Shown: positions 39,322 through 49,585, counted from the first letter of the stretch. The stretch: DNA of 64,000 bases from Bosea sp. NBC_00550 (GCF_026020075.1 NZ_CP102772.1:1426001-1490000); one strand, 5' to 3'. Notes: generated from the sequence alone by a model not told the origin. Made by a program: numbers and translations.

Positions 39322-41370
39322 TCACCCGCGCGTCACAAGATACCAGGTCACGAAGCCCGCGACGCCGATCAGCATGGCGAAGGCATAGTGATAGAGATAG
39401 CCGGTCTGCAGCCGGACCACCCGGTTGGTCACGTCGACCACGCGGGCCGAGATGCCGTCCGGCCCGAGGCCGTCGATGACCAGGCCATCGCCCTTCTTCC
39501 ACAGGAAGCGGCCGAGCCACTTCGCGGGCCTGACGAACAGGAAGTCGTAGAGCTCGTCGAAGTACCACTTGTTGAGCAGGAACTGGTACAGTGCCGGGTT
39601 CGCCGCAGCGAGCTTGCCCGGCACGTCCGGCCGGCGGACATACATGTAGTAGGCAAGCGCAAAGCCGATCACCATCGCCACGAAGGGCGACCAGACGACC
39701 CACTTCGGAACCTCGTGCATGGCGTGCAGGATGTGGTTGTCCTTGCCCATGAACAGCGCCGACTTCCAGAAATGCTCGAAGTCGTGGCCGATGAAGTACT
39801 CCTTGAACGCGTAACCCGCGAAGACCGCGCCGACCGAGAGCACGGCGAGCGGGATCAGCATCACCCAGGGGCTCTCATGCGGCGTGTGGTCATGGCCGTG
39901 GCCGTGATCGTCCTGCGCGTGCGACGCATGAGCATGGTCGTCATGGCCATGGGCGGCATGCGCGTGGTCGTCGTGGCCATGGCCGTGCGCATCGTGACCG
40001 TGAGCATCATGGCCCCAGCGCGGCTTGCCCTCGAAGGTCATGAAGTAGAGGCGCCAGGAGTAGAACGAGGTCATGCAGGCCGCGACGACCAGCAGGACGT
40101 AAGCGTAGGAGCTGGCGAAGCCGCCATGCGCCACCGAGGCATAGGCGCTCTCGATGATGGCATCCTTCGAGAAGTAGCCGGCGAAGCCCGGGAAGCCGGT
40201 CAGGGCAAGCGTGCCGATCGTCATCGCCGCCGCGGTCAGCGGGATGTGCTTCCGCAGGCCACCCATGTGGCGCATGTCCTGCTCGTGATGCATCGCGTGG
40301 ATGACCGAGCCGGCGCCCAAAAAGAGCAGCGCCTTGAAGAAGGCGTGGGTGAAGAGGTGGAAGATGCCGGCGCCGTAATTGCCAACGCCGAGCGCGACGA
40401 ACATGTAGCCGAGCTGCGAGCAGGTCGAATAGGCGATGACGCGCTTGATGTCGTTCTGCACGAGGCCGACCGTCGCCGCGAAGAAGGCGGTGGTAGCGCC
40501 GATGACGACGACGACGGTGAGCGCGACCGGCGCGTATTCGAACACCGGCGACAGGCGCGCCAGCATGAAGACGCCGGCGGTGACCATGGTCGCGGCATGG
40601 ATGAGGGCCGAGACCGGGGTCGGGCCTTCCATCGCGTCCGGCAGCCAGGTGTGCAGCAGGAACTGCGCGGACTTGCCCATGGCGCCCATGAAGAGCAGCA
40701 GGCAGGTCAGGGTCAGCGCATTCCAGTCATAGCCGAGGAAGCGGAAGCTCTGGCCGACCAGTTCGCCGGCGCGCGGGAAGATCGCGTCGAAGCCGACCGA
40801 GCCGAACAGCACGAAGACGAGGAAGATGCCGAGCGAGAACCCGAAATCGCCGACGCGGTTGACGATGAAGGCCTTCATCGCGGCGGCGTTGGCCGAGGGC
40901 TTCTGGTACCAGAAGCCGATCAGCAGATAGGACGCCAGGCCCACGCCTTCCCAGCCGAAGAACATCTGGACGAGGTTGTCCGACGTGATCAGCATCAGCA
41001 TCGCGAAGGTGAACAGCGAGAGATAGGCGAAGAAGCGCGGCCGGTGCGGATCCTCGTGCATGTACCCGATCGAGTAGAGGTGCACGAGCGAGGAGACGGT
41101 GTTGACGACGACCAGCATCACCGCCGTCAGCGTGTCGATGCGGAAGGCCCAGTCGACCTGCAACTGGCCGGACGAGATCCAGCTCGCGATCTGGATGCGC
41201 GTCGTGCCGTGGCCGAAGCCGACCTGGACGAAGGCGACCCAGGACAGGACAGCGGAGACGATCAGCAGCGAGGTCGTGACGATCTCGGAGCCGCGCGTGC
41301 CGATCAGCCGGCCGAAGAGGCCGGCAATCAGGAAGCCGATCAGGGGGAGGAAGACGATCGCGTGATACAT
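39322..41370 (-). CDS. nuoL: NADH-quinone oxidoreductase subunit L with His-rich insertion
   Basis: Distal antiporter-like subunit with the long lateral helix. 682 residues from ATG 41368-41370 ([16 protein letters not shown]); the frame remains open upstream over nuoK but without homology. The conserved residues are Glu141 (FFGWEGVGL), Lys233 (GAMGKSAQF) and Lys402 (YFSKDAI). Unusual is residues 453-499, a segment with 18 histidines alternating with Asp, Gly and Ala, inserted in the loop before the helix [19 protein letters not shown]. The remaining C-terminal helices are normal. The insertion is in frame and does not disrupt membrane segments. Confidence 0.96.
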   Translation of the reverse strand: MYHAIVFLPLIGFLIAGLFGRLIGTRGSEIVTTSLLIVSAVLSWVAFVQVGFGHGTTRIQIASWISSGQLQVDWAFRIDTLTAVMLVVVNTVSSLVHLYSIGYMHEDPHRPRFFAYLSLFTFAMLMLITSDNLVQMFFGWEGVGLASYLLIGFWYQKPSANAAAMKAFIVNRVGDFGFSLGIFLVFVLFGSVGFDAIFPRAGELVGQSFRFLGYDWNALTLTCLLLFMGAMGKSAQFLLHTWLPDAMEGPTPVSALIHAATMVTAGVFMLARLSPVFEYAPVALTVVVVIGATTAFFAATVGLVQNDIKRVIAYSTCSQLGYMFVALGVGNYGAGIFHLFTHAFFKALLFLGAGSVIHAMHHEQDMRHMGGLRKHIPLTAAAMTIGTLALTGFPGFAGYFSKDAIIESAYASVAHGGFASSYAYVLLVVAACMTSFYSWRLYFMTFEGKPRWGHDAHGHDAHGHGHDDHAHAAHGHDDHAHASHAQDDHGHGHDHTPHESPWVMLIPLAVLSVGAVFAGYAFKEYFIGHDFEHFWKSALFMGKDNHILHAMHEVPKWVVWSPFVAMVIGFALAYYMYVRRPDVPGKLAAANPALYQFLLNKWYFDELYDFLFVRPAKWLGRFLWKKGDGLVIDGLGPDGISARVVDVTNRVVRLQTGYLYHYAFAMLIGVAGFVTWYLVTRG

Positions 41371-41399
41371 GGGCGTGAGGTCCAGGCGCGGCGGCGCGC

Positions 41400-41711
41400 T
41401 CAGCCTTTCATCATGTTGATGTCTTCCACCGCGATCGAACCGCGGTTGCGGAAGTAGACGACGAGAATGGCGAGGCCGATCGCGGCCTCGGCCGCTGCCA
41501 CCGTGAGCACGAGCAGCGCGAAGACCTGGCCGACGATGTCGTTCATGAAGCTCGAGAAGGCGACGAAGTTCAGGTTGACCGAGAGCAGGATGAGCTCGAT
41601 CGACATCAGGATGACGATGATGTTCTTGCGGTTGACGAAGATGCCGAGCACGCCGAGCGTGAACAGGATAGCGCTGACTGCGAGATAGTGGCCCAGTCCG
41701 ATCGTCATCAT
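41400..41711 (-). CDS. nuoK: NADH-quinone oxidoreductase subunit K
   Basis: Small complex I membrane subunit of 103 residues with three helices. The essential glutamates are in [16 protein letters not shown] and in the [13 protein letters not shown] helix. The start overlaps the nuoJ stop by 4 nt (ATGA-type). It lies 29 nt upstream of nuoL. Confidence 0.97.
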   Translation of the reverse strand: MMTIGLGHYLAVSAILFTLGVLGIFVNRKNIIVILMSIELILLSVNLNFVAFSSFMNDIVGQVFALLVLTVAAAEAAIGLAILVVYFRNRGSIAVEDINMMKG

Positions 41712-42331
41712 GCCATCTCCTCCGGAACGCCGGCGCGCGAGGGCACCTGCTTGACCTCCATCGCCGCGTCCTTGGTGCGGGCGTTCTGGGTCGGGACATG
41801 CTGGCGCTTGATGCCGTGGCGCTCGCGCAGCGTCAGCACGATGGCGCCGATCATCGCGACCAGCAGCACGAGGCCGGCCGCCTGGAAATAGTAGACATAC
41901 TGGGTGTAGAGCACTCGCCCGAGCGCCTCGGTGTTGGTGATGCCGGCGGGGATCGCGGCGACCGGCGCCTTGACGATATGCGGATCGATGACCCAGGCGC
42001 CGACGACCAGCAGCAGCTCGACCGCGAAGATGAAGCCGATCAGCGCGCCGATCGGCAGGTAGTTCAGGAAGCCCTGGCGGAACTCGGCGAAATCGACGTC
42101 GAGCATCATCACCACGAAGAGGAAGAGCACCGCGACCGCGCCGACATAGACGACGACCAGCAGCATCGCGAGGAACTCGGCGCCGAGCAGCATGAACAGC
42201 CCGGCCGCGTTGACGAAGGCCAGGATCAGGTAGAGCACCGAATGCACGGGGTTGCGCGAGGCCACCACCATGAAGGCGGATGCCACGGTCACCCCTGCGA
42301 AGAGATAGAAGAAAGCCGCTGCGGCATTCAT
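41708..42331 (-). CDS. nuoJ: NADH-quinone oxidoreductase subunit J
   Basis: Complex I membrane subunit of 207 residues from ATG 42329-42331 ([20 protein letters not shown]), with five helices and the conserved [18 protein letters not shown] helix with its pi-bulge region. The frame continues upstream over repeat DNA; that extension is rejected. It overlaps nuoK by 4 nt. A gap of 255 nt with a family B repeat separates it from nuoI. Confidence 0.96.
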   Translation of the reverse strand: MNAAAAFFYLFAGVTVASAFMVVASRNPVHSVLYLILAFVNAAGLFMLLGAEFLAMLLVVVYVGAVAVLFLFVVMMLDVDFAEFRQGFLNYLPIGALIGFIFAVELLLVVGAWVIDPHIVKAPVAAIPAGITNTEALGRVLYTQYVYYFQAAGLVLLVAMIGAIVLTLRERHGIKRQHVPTQNARTKDAAMEVKQVPSRAGVPEEMA

Positions 42332-42586
42332 CTCGGCCAGCCCTTTCCGCCCCTTTGTGAAGCGGTCCTCGTTTGGTTCGTGCTCCGGGACTCGGTCCCG
42401 CAGCAATTTGGAGCGTCTATAATCAGCCCCGCCGGGCGGGACAACCGCGCGGGGGTCTGTCACTCTAGGTTCGTCATTCTCGGGCGAAGCGAAGCGCCGA
42501 CCCGAGAATCTCCTGCAGAACGAGGCGTCGGAGCCTTCTTCTTCACGAGATGCTCGGGTCAAGCCCGAGCATGACGGCAATTCACC
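42332..42586. other. 255-nt gap inside the nuo operon (nuoI-nuoJ)
   Basis: The largest gap in the nuo operon. It contains a family B repeat (42473-42575) and about 140 nt of unassigned, moderately AT-richer sequence just upstream of nuoJ. No gene is supported. Because nuoJ to nuoN lie beyond it, a hairpin here could lower expression of distal subunits or the region could carry an internal promoter; neither is shown. Confidence 0.5.
42473..42575. repeat. REP-like intergenic palindrome, family B, copy 3 (with insertion)
   Basis: Starts GTCATTCTCGGGCGAAGCG and ends TCAAGCCCGAGCATGAC as in the other family B copies, but about 30 nt (from about 42515 to 42545) separate the two hairpin halves. It is located between nuoI and nuoJ. 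Confidence 0.85.
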
Positions 42587-43075
42587 TCACCGATAGGGCG
42601 CGTCCATCGCGATGTTGCGCGCGATCTCGCGCTCCCAGCGCGCGCCGTTCGCGAGCAGCTTGTCCTTGTCGTAGAACAGCTCCTCGCGGGTCTCGGTCGC
42701 GAACTCGAAATTCGGGCCCTCGACGATGGCATCGACCGGGCAGGCCTCCTGGCAGAAGCCGCAATAGATGCACTTCGTCATGTCGATGTCGTAACGGGTG
42801 GTGCGGCGCGTGCCGTCATTGCGGCGCGGACCGGCCTCGATGGTGATGGCCTGCGCCGGGCAGATCGCCTCGCAGAGCTTGCAGGCGATGCAGCGCTCCT
42901 CGCCGTTCGGATAGCGGCGCAGCGCATGCTCGCCACGGAAGCGCGGCGAGAGCTGGCCCTTCTCGAACGGATAGTTCAGCGTCGCCTTCGGCTTGAAGAA
43001 GTAGCGCATCGACAGGCCGATAGCCCCGACGAACTCCTTCAGCAGCAGGCCCCTTGCGGCTTGCGCGAGTGACAT
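42587..43075 (-). CDS. nuoI: NADH-quinone oxidoreductase subunit I
   Basis: Peripheral-arm subunit carrying two [4Fe-4S] clusters (N6a, N6b). 162 residues. The ligand sets are Cys62-65-68-112 and Cys72-102-105-108 within [13 protein letters not shown] and [13 protein letters not shown]. It begins [17 protein letters not shown] and is preceded on the same strand by a 78-residue membrane protein gene, 19 nt away. Confidence 0.97.
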   Translation of the reverse strand: MSLAQAARGLLLKEFVGAIGLSMRYFFKPKATLNYPFEKGQLSPRFRGEHALRRYPNGEERCIACKLCEAICPAQAITIEAGPRRNDGTRRTTRYDIDMTKCIYCGFCQEACPVDAIVEGPNFEFATETREELFYDKDKLLANGARWEREIARNIAMDAPYR

Positions 43076-43094
43076 CGCCTTCGTCCTTCCATCC

Positions 43095-43331
43095 TCAGCC
43101 GAACAGCGTCCGGCCGATCACGAAACCCAGTATCGGCATCAAGCCGATCGTCATTGCCATCAGCGCCCACCGCAGGATGCGGATGCGGCGCTCGTAATCG
43201 TCCTTCTCGGCCTCTGTCTCCGAGCGATCCGTGCGCCTGAGCGCCCCGATCACCACGGCCGAGATCAGCCGGTATTCCAGCAGGCCGAGGCCGAAGCCGA
43301 TCAGGGCGCCGAGCGGGCCGGCCCAACTCAT
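43095..43331 (-). CDS. Small two-helix membrane protein between nuoH and nuoI, unknown
   Basis: 78 residues from ATG 43329-43331 ([20 protein letters not shown]). A first hydrophobic, Gly-rich segment covers about 5-30. A basic/acidic middle ([20 protein letters not shown]) follows, and a second helix covers about 52-75. The start overlaps the nuoH stop by 4 nt (ATGA), so it is probably translationally coupled to nuoH. It has no match among canonical complex I subunits that I can recognise. It may be an assembly or accessory factor or simply a passenger gene. Confidence 0.8.
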   Translation of the reverse strand: MSWAGPLGALIGFGLGLLEYRLISAVVIGALRRTDRSETEAEKDDYERRIRILRWALMAMTIGLMPILGFVIGRTLFG

Positions 43332-44380
43332 CCGGCGACCGGACCCCAGCCCGTCAGCTGCAGCACCAGCGCCACGATCACCACGCTGGCGAGCGAGAGC
43401 GGCAGGAAGACCTTCCAGCCCAGACGCATCAGCTGATCGTAGCGGTAGCGCGGCACGAAGGCCTTCACCAGCGCGAACATGAAGAACACCAGGCAGACCT
43501 TGAGCGCGAACCAGAACACGCCGGGCAGCCAGGTGAAGGGCGGCAGCGCGACCGGCGGCGCCCAGCCGCCGAGGAACAGGATCGTCGTCAGCGAGCACAT
43601 GGTCATGATCGCCACGTATTCGCCGAGCATGAACAGCAGGTACGGCGTCGAGGAATACTCGACCATGAAGCCCGCCACGAGCTCCGATTCCGCCTCGGCC
43701 AGATCGAAGGGCGGCCGGTTCGTCTCGGCCAGCGCCGAGACGAAGAAGACGATGAACATTGGGAAGAGCGGCAGGAAATACCAATTGAGGATGCTGAGCC
43801 AGGGCACGCCCAGCGCATGCGCCAGGCCGCGGTTCTGCTGCGCCTCGACGATCGCCGAGAGGTTCAGCGAGCCGACGCAGAGCAGCACGGTGATGATGAC
43901 GAAGCCGATCGAGACCTCGTAGGACACCATCTGCGCCGCCGAGCGCAGCGCGCTCATGAACGGGTATTTCGAGTTCGAGGCCCAGCCGGCCATGATGATG
44001 CCGTAGACGCCGAGCGAGGAGATCGCGAGGATGTAGAGCACGCCGACATTGATGTCGGCGATCGCCCAGCCCTCGGCCACCGGGATCACCGCCCAGGCGC
44101 CAAGCGCCAGCAGGCAGGAGATGAACGGCGCCAGCAGGAAGATGCCCTTGTTGGCGCCGGACGGGATGATCGGCTCCTTGAGCGCGAACTTGATCAGGTC
44201 CGCGAAGCTCTGGAACAGCCCCCAGGGACCGACGACGTTCGGGCCGCGGCGCAGCTGCACCGCCGCCCAGACCTTGCGGTCGGCCAGCAGGATATAGGCG
44301 ATGAAGACCAGCAGGCAGACCAGCAGCAGCAGGCTCTTGCCGAGGATGATCGCGATATCGAGGACGAGGTCCCAGTTCAT
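43328..44380 (-). CDS. nuoH: NADH-quinone oxidoreductase subunit H
   Basis: Membrane subunit forming the quinone-binding cavity with NuoB and NuoD. 350 residues with eight helices. The [20 protein letters not shown] loop near residue 33 and the acidic [23 protein letters not shown] loop near residue 206 are fully conserved. It lies 6 nt after nuoG and overlaps the small membrane protein gene. Confidence 0.97.
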   Translation of the reverse strand: MNWDLVLDIAIILGKSLLLLVCLLVFIAYILLADRKVWAAVQLRRGPNVVGPWGLFQSFADLIKFALKEPIIPSGANKGIFLLAPFISCLLALGAWAVIPVAEGWAIADINVGVLYILAISSLGVYGIIMAGWASNSKYPFMSALRSAAQMVSYEVSIGFVIITVLLCVGSLNLSAIVEAQQNRGLAHALGVPWLSILNWYFLPLFPMFIVFFVSALAETNRPPFDLAEAESELVAGFMVEYSSTPYLLFMLGEYVAIMTMCSLTTILFLGGWAPPVALPPFTWLPGVFWFALKVCLVFFMFALVKAFVPRYRYDQLMRLGWKVFLPLSLASVVIVALVLQLTGWGPVAG

Positions 44381-44386
44381 GGCCGC

Positions 44387-46450
44387 TTACTCCGCCGCCT
44401 GCTGGTGCCGGCCGGAGGCCAGCGCCGAGCATTCCGCCATCACGGCAGAGGCACGCGCGATCGGGTTGGTCTGATAGAAGTCGCCTATGACCGGGGCGAA
44501 CCCCGCCCTGTCGGTCTTGCCGCCGAGGCCCGCGAGCTGGCCGATGCCAGCCGCATCATTGCCCGGCAGAACATCGAGCGCGGCGAAATGCGGATGCGCC
44601 TCGTAGAGCGCCTTGCGCAGGCCGGCGAGCGAGTCGAAGGGCAGAGTCTTGCCGAGAGCGGCCGAGAGCGCACGCAGGATCGCCCAGTCCTCGCGGGCAT
44701 CGCCCGGCGGGAAGGTGGCGCGGTCGCCCATCTGCACCCGGCCTTCGGTGTTCACATAGGTGCCGGACTTTTCGGTATAGGCGGCGCCCGGCAGGATGAC
44801 GTCGGCGCGATGCGCGCCCTTGTCGCCATGCGTGCCCTGGTAGACGACGAAGGCGCCTTCCGGCACCTCGATCTCGTCGGCACCGAGCAGGAAGAGCACG
44901 TCGAGCGCACCGGGCTGGAGCATGGCGGCAACGTCCAGGCCGCCTTCGCCGGGCACGAAGCCGAGATCGAGCGCGCCGACGCGGGAGGCCGCGGTGTGGA
45001 TCACGCCGAAGCCGTTCCACTCGTCCGTCATGGTACCGAGCGCCTGCGCAGCCTTGGCCGCGAGCGAGAGCACCGCTTCGCCGTCGGCACGGGCGAGAGC
45101 GCCCTGCCCGACCAGCACCATGGGCCTGCCGCCCTTGGCCTCGGCCGATTTGACGATTTCGGCGAGCGTTTCGGGGCCGGCGCCGAGATAGTCGGAAGCG
45201 TAAGTGAGATCGGCCTTCTCGCCGATGACGCTGACCTTGAAATCGCCCCGCAGCCAGCGCTTGCGGATGCGGGCGTTCAGGATCGGCGCCTCACGACGCG
45301 GGTTCGAGCCGATGATCAGCAGCGAGGTCGCATCCTCGATGCCGGCGATGCCGGCGTTGAGGACGTAGGAGGCCCTGCCGAGCTTCGGATGGAGCTTCGT
45401 TCCGTCCTGACGCGCGTCGAGATTGGCCGATCCGAGCGAGGCGATCAGCGCCTTCAGCGCGAACATCTCCTCGACCGCCGCGAGGTCACCGGCGATGGCG
45501 CCGATCTTCTGGGGCGAGGCGGCCTTCACCTTGGCGGCGATGGCGGCGAAGGCTTCGTTCCAGCTCGCGGGGCGCAGCCGGCCGTTCTCGCGGATATAGG
45601 GCCGGTCGAGGCGCTGCGTGCGCAGGCCGTCGACGATGTGGCGGGTCTTGTCGGAGATCCACTCCTCGTTCACCGCCTCGTTGAGGCGGGGCAGGACGCG
45701 CATCACTTCCTTGCCACGCGAGTCGACGCGGATGGCCGAGCCGACGGCGTCCATCACGTCGATGCTCTCGGTCTTGGAGAGCTCCCAGGGCCGGGCCTTG
45801 TTCTGATAGGGCTTGGAGGTCAGCGCGCCCACCGGGCAGAGATCGACGACGTTGCTCTGCAGCTCCGAGCTCATCGCCTGCTCAAGATAGGTCGTGATCT
45901 CCATGTCCTCGCCGCGGCCGATGGCGCCGAGATCGGAGGCGCCGGCGACTTCGGTGGTGAAGCGGACGCAGCGCGTGCACTGGATGCAGCGCGTCATCGT
46001 CGTCTTGACCAGCGGGCCGATATACTTGTCCTCGACCGCGCGCTTGTTCTCGGCATAGCGGGAGGTATCCGCGCCATACGCCATTGCCTGGTCCTGCAGG
46101 TCGCATTCGCCGCCCTGGTCGCAGATCGGGCAGTCGAGCGGGTGGTTGATGAGCAGGAACTCCATCACCCCTTCGCGCGCCTTCTTGACCATCGGCGACT
46201 TGGTCAGGACGACCGGCGGCTCGCCGTTCGGGCCGGGGCGCAGATCGCGCACGCCGATGGCGCAGGAGGCCTGCGGCTTCGGCGGCCCGCCCTTCACCTC
46301 GACCAGGCACATGCGGCAGTTGCCGGCGATCGAGAGCCGCTCGTGGAAGCAGAAGCGCGGCACCTCGGCGCCAGCGGCCTCGCAGGCCTGGAGCACAGTG
46401 TACTCCGGCGGAACGTCGACCTCGATGCCGTCGATGAGGAGTTTGGTCAT
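44387..46450 (-). CDS. nuoG: NADH-quinone oxidoreductase subunit G
   Basis: Iron-sulfur subunit of the NADH-oxidising arm. 687 residues. The [2Fe-2S] ligands are Cys34, 45, 48 and 63; the His-ligated N5 cluster has His103, Cys107, 110 and 116; the N4 cluster has Cys155, 158, 161 and 205. The additional N7 cluster of E. coli NuoG is not evident. The C-terminal molybdopterin-oxidoreductase-like domain is catalytically inactive by family knowledge. An unusual AT-rich membrane gene lies upstream between nuoF and this gene. Confidence 0.97.
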   Translation of the reverse strand: MTKLLIDGIEVDVPPEYTVLQACEAAGAEVPRFCFHERLSIAGNCRMCLVEVKGGPPKPQASCAIGVRDLRPGPNGEPPVVLTKSPMVKKAREGVMEFLLINHPLDCPICDQGGECDLQDQAMAYGADTSRYAENKRAVEDKYIGPLVKTTMTRCIQCTRCVRFTTEVAGASDLGAIGRGEDMEITTYLEQAMSSELQSNVVDLCPVGALTSKPYQNKARPWELSKTESIDVMDAVGSAIRVDSRGKEVMRVLPRLNEAVNEEWISDKTRHIVDGLRTQRLDRPYIRENGRLRPASWNEAFAAIAAKVKAASPQKIGAIAGDLAAVEEMFALKALIASLGSANLDARQDGTKLHPKLGRASYVLNAGIAGIEDATSLLIIGSNPRREAPILNARIRKRWLRGDFKVSVIGEKADLTYASDYLGAGPETLAEIVKSAEAKGGRPMVLVGQGALARADGEAVLSLAAKAAQALGTMTDEWNGFGVIHTAASRVGALDLGFVPGEGGLDVAAMLQPGALDVLFLLGADEIEVPEGAFVVYQGTHGDKGAHRADVILPGAAYTEKSGTYVNTEGRVQMGDRATFPPGDAREDWAILRALSAALGKTLPFDSLAGLRKALYEAHPHFAALDVLPGNDAAGIGQLAGLGGKTDRAGFAPVIGDFYQTNPIARASAVMAECSALASGRHQQAAE

Positions 46451-46479
46451 CGCTCAGTTGGCCTCAACAAATTTCAAAG

Positions 46480-47247
46480 TCATGCGGCGAACCTTCCCGC
46501 ATTCAAGGCATCAATCCCGCGCAAGCGTATCCAGTTGCTCACCAGTGCGGACAACCGCCAGAACCCCATTCCACCCATGAGAGCAAGGAAGGGAAAGATC
46601 ACCAACATTACGCCATCGCCCATGCTCATCCGCATTGCCGGAATGTAGCGGCTAACCAACACAGCAGCGAACAACACGACGGGCAAAAGCACGGAAATCA
46701 CGATCCAGCGCTCTCGGCCGATCAATCGAACCATTTGATAAACAGACCATACGACTAAGGCGCAGCCCAATACGGCGAGTCCGCTCAGGATATGCCAAGA
46801 AAAAACGAGCACAAATCTCGGGAGAGTGACCAGCGTGCTTCCCGCTACAATCAAAAGCCCGATTGCAGCGAGCGTATACCCATAAACTGGAGTGCCAAAT
46901 CTATCTTCGCACAAGATTTCCTGCATACGCCATGACGCTATGCCGCATGCGATGATCGACACCGATCCGATCATGCTCGCAAGACGCGTAAGCAGCGTTT
47001 GGCCCGTCAGGCTACCGCTCAAAGCGATCAACCACGAAGCGCACGCAATTGTAATGACGACAGCCGGCCAAGCTGGAGCGCCGGACGCCAATACGATACG
47101 CCAAGCTGCGACCGCAACGATAAGAACAGGTACGATTGGCAAGGCAAAAGTTATAATCAAAATCGAAAAGCCCATGGTCAAAGGCAAGGAAGCCAAGGCT
47201 CCCCCGATGACGACCACAATCCAGAAGATGTAGCTGGCGGGCGGCAT
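46480..47247 (-). CDS. AT-rich polytopic membrane protein inserted between nuoF and nuoG, unknown
   Basis: 255 residues from ATG 47245-47247 (MPPASYIFWIVVVIGGALA); a GTG directly before it is possible. Seven or eight hydrophobic segments are visible, roughly at 5-22, 27-50, 58-77, 88-105, 122-142, 145-170, 180-198 and 207-225. Short loops and a basic C-terminus complete it. No family is recognised. Four hand-counted 60-nt lines inside it are about 43-57% GC, while neighbours are clearly higher, suggesting recent acquisition. It starts 5 nt after the nuoF stop and ends 29 nt before nuoG, so it is embedded in the operon and probably co-expressed. Confidence 0.8.
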   Translation of the reverse strand: MPPASYIFWIVVVIGGALASLPLTMGFSILIITFALPIVPVLIVAVAAWRIVLASGAPAWPAVVITIACASWLIALSGSLTGQTLLTRLASMIGSVSIIACGIASWRMQEILCEDRFGTPVYGYTLAAIGLLIVAGSTLVTLPRFVLVFSWHILSGLAVLGCALVVWSVYQMVRLIGRERWIVISVLLPVVLFAAVLVSRYIPAMRMSMGDGVMLVIFPFLALMGGMGFWRLSALVSNWIRLRGIDALNAGRFAA

Positions 47248-47252
47248 CACAC

Positions 47253-48557
47253 TCACTCCGCCGCCATCAGCCGCACAGGCTCGCTGTGCGGGTTGGCGGC
47301 ATAGTCGTCGATGCGCTGCTCGATCTCGTGACGGAAATGCGCGATCAGGCCCTGGATCGGCCAAGCCGCGGCGTCGCCAAGCGCGCAGATGGTGTGGCCC
47401 TCGATCTGCTTGGTGACGTCGAGCAGCATGTCGATCTCGCGCTTCTGGGCGCGGCCCTCGGCCATGCGCTCCATGACGCGCCACATCCAGCCCGTGCCCT
47501 CGCGGCAAGGCGTGCACTGGCCGCAGCTCTCATGTTTGTAGAAATGGCTGATGCGGGCGATGGCGCGGACGATGTCGGTCGACTTGTCCATCACGATCAC
47601 CGCAGCCGTGCCGAGGCCGGAGCGCAGCTTGGAGAGCGAGTCGAAATCCATCGGCGTGTCGATGATCTGCTCGGCCGGCACCATGCGCACCGACGAACCG
47701 CCGGGGATGACCGCCTTGAGGTTGTCCCAGCCGCCGCGGATGCCGCCGCAATGCTTGTCGATCAGCTCGCGGAAGGGAATACCCATCGCCTCTTCGACGT
47801 TGCAGGGCTTGTTCACATGGCCGGAGACGCAGAAGAGCTTGGTGCCGACATTGTTCGGAGTGCCGATCGAGGAGAACCAGGCCGCGCCGCGGCGCAGGAT
47901 GGTCGGGGCGACCGCGATCGACTCGACGTTGTTCACCGTGGTCGGGCAGCCATAAAGGCCGACATTCGCCGGGAAAGGCGGCTTCAGCCGCGGCATGCCC
48001 TTCTTGCCCTCGAGGCTTTCGAGCAGCGCCGTCTCTTCGCCGCAGATATAGGCGCCGGCGCCGTGATGCACATAGAGATCAAAGGGATACCCGTGGACGT
48101 TGTCCTTGCCGATGAGCTTGGCCTCATAGGCCTCGTCGACGGCGCGCTGCAGCGCCTCGCGCTCACGGACATACTCGCCACGGATGTAGATATAGGCCGC
48201 GTTCGCACCCATGGCGAAGGAGGCGATCAGGCAGCCCTCGACCAGCGTATGCGGGTCGTTGCGCATGATCTCGCGGTCCTTGCAGGTGCCGGGCTCCGAC
48301 TCGTCGGCGTTGACGACGAGATAGGACGGGCGCCCGTCGCTCTGCTTGGGCATGAACGACCATTTCAGCCCGGTCGGGAAGCCGGCGCCGCCGCGCCCGC
48401 GCAGGCCCGACTTCTTCATCTCGTCGATGATCCAGTCTCGGCCCTGCTCCAGGATGAACTTGGTGCCGTCCCAATGGCCACGCTGGATCGCACCCTTCAG
48501 GGAGCGGTCGTGAAGGCCGTAGAGATTGGTGAAGATGCGGTCGCGATCTGCGAGCAT
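47253..48557 (-). CDS. nuoF: NADH-quinone oxidoreductase subunit F
   Basis: NADH- and FMN-binding subunit of complex I. 434 residues. The FMN-binding [10 protein letters not shown] is at 55-64, the NAD-binding acidic segment NADESEPGT near 83-91, and the N3 [4Fe-4S] cluster is held by Cys345, 348, 351 and 391. It follows nuoE by 11 nt. Confidence 0.97.
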   Translation of the reverse strand: MLADRDRIFTNLYGLHDRSLKGAIQRGHWDGTKFILEQGRDWIIDEMKKSGLRGRGGAGFPTGLKWSFMPKQSDGRPSYLVVNADESEPGTCKDREIMRNDPHTLVEGCLIASFAMGANAAYIYIRGEYVREREALQRAVDEAYEAKLIGKDNVHGYPFDLYVHHGAGAYICGEETALLESLEGKKGMPRLKPPFPANVGLYGCPTTVNNVESIAVAPTILRRGAAWFSSIGTPNNVGTKLFCVSGHVNKPCNVEEAMGIPFRELIDKHCGGIRGGWDNLKAVIPGGSSVRMVPAEQIIDTPMDFDSLSKLRSGLGTAAVIVMDKSTDIVRAIARISHFYKHESCGQCTPCREGTGWMWRVMERMAEGRAQKREIDMLLDVTKQIEGHTICALGDAAAWPIQGLIAHFRHEIEQRIDDYAANPHSEPVRLMAAE

Positions 48558-48568
48558 GTCCTAATGCC

Positions 48569-49486
48569 TCACTCTGCCGGCTTGTCGCCGCTCTTGGCGG
48601 TCTTAGCACGTGCCCGGGTGGGCTTCGGCTTGCCCTCTGCGGAAGGCGTATCCTGGGCGGCGCTGGTCGGCTGAGCCGGGTCGGACGGCTTCGGCCTGGC
48701 CGGCGCGGCGGTCTCGCTCGCCGGCTTGGCGGCGGCCGCCGGAGTAGCGTCCACCTTGGCCGCCTCGGCCTTCTTGGCTTCCGCCTCTGCGGCAGCCTTG
48801 GCAGCTGCGGCTTCCGCCGCAGCCTTGCGCTGCTCGGCGATGCGCTTCTGCCAATCGCCGGCGCCGATCATCGAGCCGTCATAGAGCGCCTTGTCGTTCA
48901 AGGTCTCGCCGCCGCCTTCCGGCTCGGAGCCGGTGCGGCCGTTCTGCGGGCCGGGATTGGTCGGGCGGCCGCTGCGCAGATCGTCGAGGAGCTGGCGGAA
49001 ATTGGCGGGCGTCAGGTCTTCGTAATAGTCGACATTGATCTGCGCCATCGGCGCATTGCAGCAGGCGCCGAGGCATTCGACCTCGAGCCAGGAGAGCTTG
49101 CCGTCGGCGGTCACGGTCGATTGCGGGCCGATGACGTCCTCGCAGACCTTCTTCAGCGCTTCGGCGCCGCGCAGCGCGCAGGGCGTCGTGCCGCAGAGCT
49201 GGACGAAATACTCGCCGACCGGCTGCAGATTGAACATGGTGTAGAAGGTCGCGACCTCCAGCACCCGCATCGGCGCCATGCCGAGGCGACGGGCGACGGT
49301 CTCGATCACGGCGCGCGACACCCAGCCCTCCTGCTCCTGCGCTTTCCACAGCAGCGGAATGACGGCAGAGGCCTGGCGGCCTTCCGGATACTTGGCAATC
49401 TGCTGGTCGATCCAGTTCTCGTTCGCCGCGGTGAAGGCGAAGGAGGCAGGCTGGACCGGATCGGGCGCGAGACGACGGACGGACAT
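48569..49486 (-). CDS. nuoE: NADH-quinone oxidoreductase subunit E with long low-complexity tail
   Basis: Thioredoxin-fold [2Fe-2S] subunit (cluster N1a). The core (residues 1 to about 175) is normal, with Cys98, Cys103, Cys138 and Cys142. The protein is 305 residues, much longer than E. coli NuoE (166). The extra ~130 residues contain an Ala/Lys/Glu-rich helical stretch (about 210-245) and a Pro/Ala/Lys tail. Alphaproteobacterial NuoE proteins often have such tails, so it is probably not an error. The start ATG is at 49484-49486. Confidence 0.95.
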   Translation of the reverse strand: MSVRRLAPDPVQPASFAFTAANENWIDQQIAKYPEGRQASAVIPLLWKAQEQEGWVSRAVIETVARRLGMAPMRVLEVATFYTMFNLQPVGEYFVQLCGTTPCALRGAEALKKVCEDVIGPQSTVTADGKLSWLEVECLGACCNAPMAQINVDYYEDLTPANFRQLLDDLRSGRPTNPGPQNGRTGSEPEGGGETLNDKALYDGSMIGAGDWQKRIAEQRKAAAEAAAAKAAAEAEAKKAEAAKVDATPAAAAKPASETAAPARPKPSDPAQPTSAAQDTPSAEGKPKPTRARAKTAKSGDKPAE

Positions 49487-49505
49487 ATCAATTCACTCCA
49501 CGCGC

Positions 49506-49534
49506 GTCATGCTCGGGCTTGACCCGAGCATCTC
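49506..49534. repeat. Half element of REP family B, copy 4, between nuoE and nuoD
   Basis: GTCATGCTCGGGC followed by TTGACCCGAGCATCTC is the inverted form of the second half (GAGATGCTCGGGTCAAGC...) of the other family B copies. It forms a hairpin of TGCTCGGG with CCCGAGCA. The other half is absent, so this is a partial or rearranged copy. Confidence 0.75.
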
Positions 49535-49585
49535 TGACTCGCTGGCAGATGGCGACGATTCTGCAAGAGACGGCTGAGGGACGGC

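Noticed and set aside
39893..40017. Repetitive DNA resembling a direct-repeat array
   Set aside because: It is coding His-rich sequence inside nuoL with irregular short units and no spacers, so not CRISPR.
39256..41457. Long plus-strand open frame opposite nuoL
   Set aside because: Antisense artefact; its repeated Met/Val/Ala-rich part is just the reverse reading of the NuoL His-rich tract.
43817..46648. Long plus-strand open frame opposite nuoH-nuoG
   Set aside because: It is antisense to well-conserved complex I genes; low stop-codon density in GC-rich DNA explains it and it has no recognisable domain.
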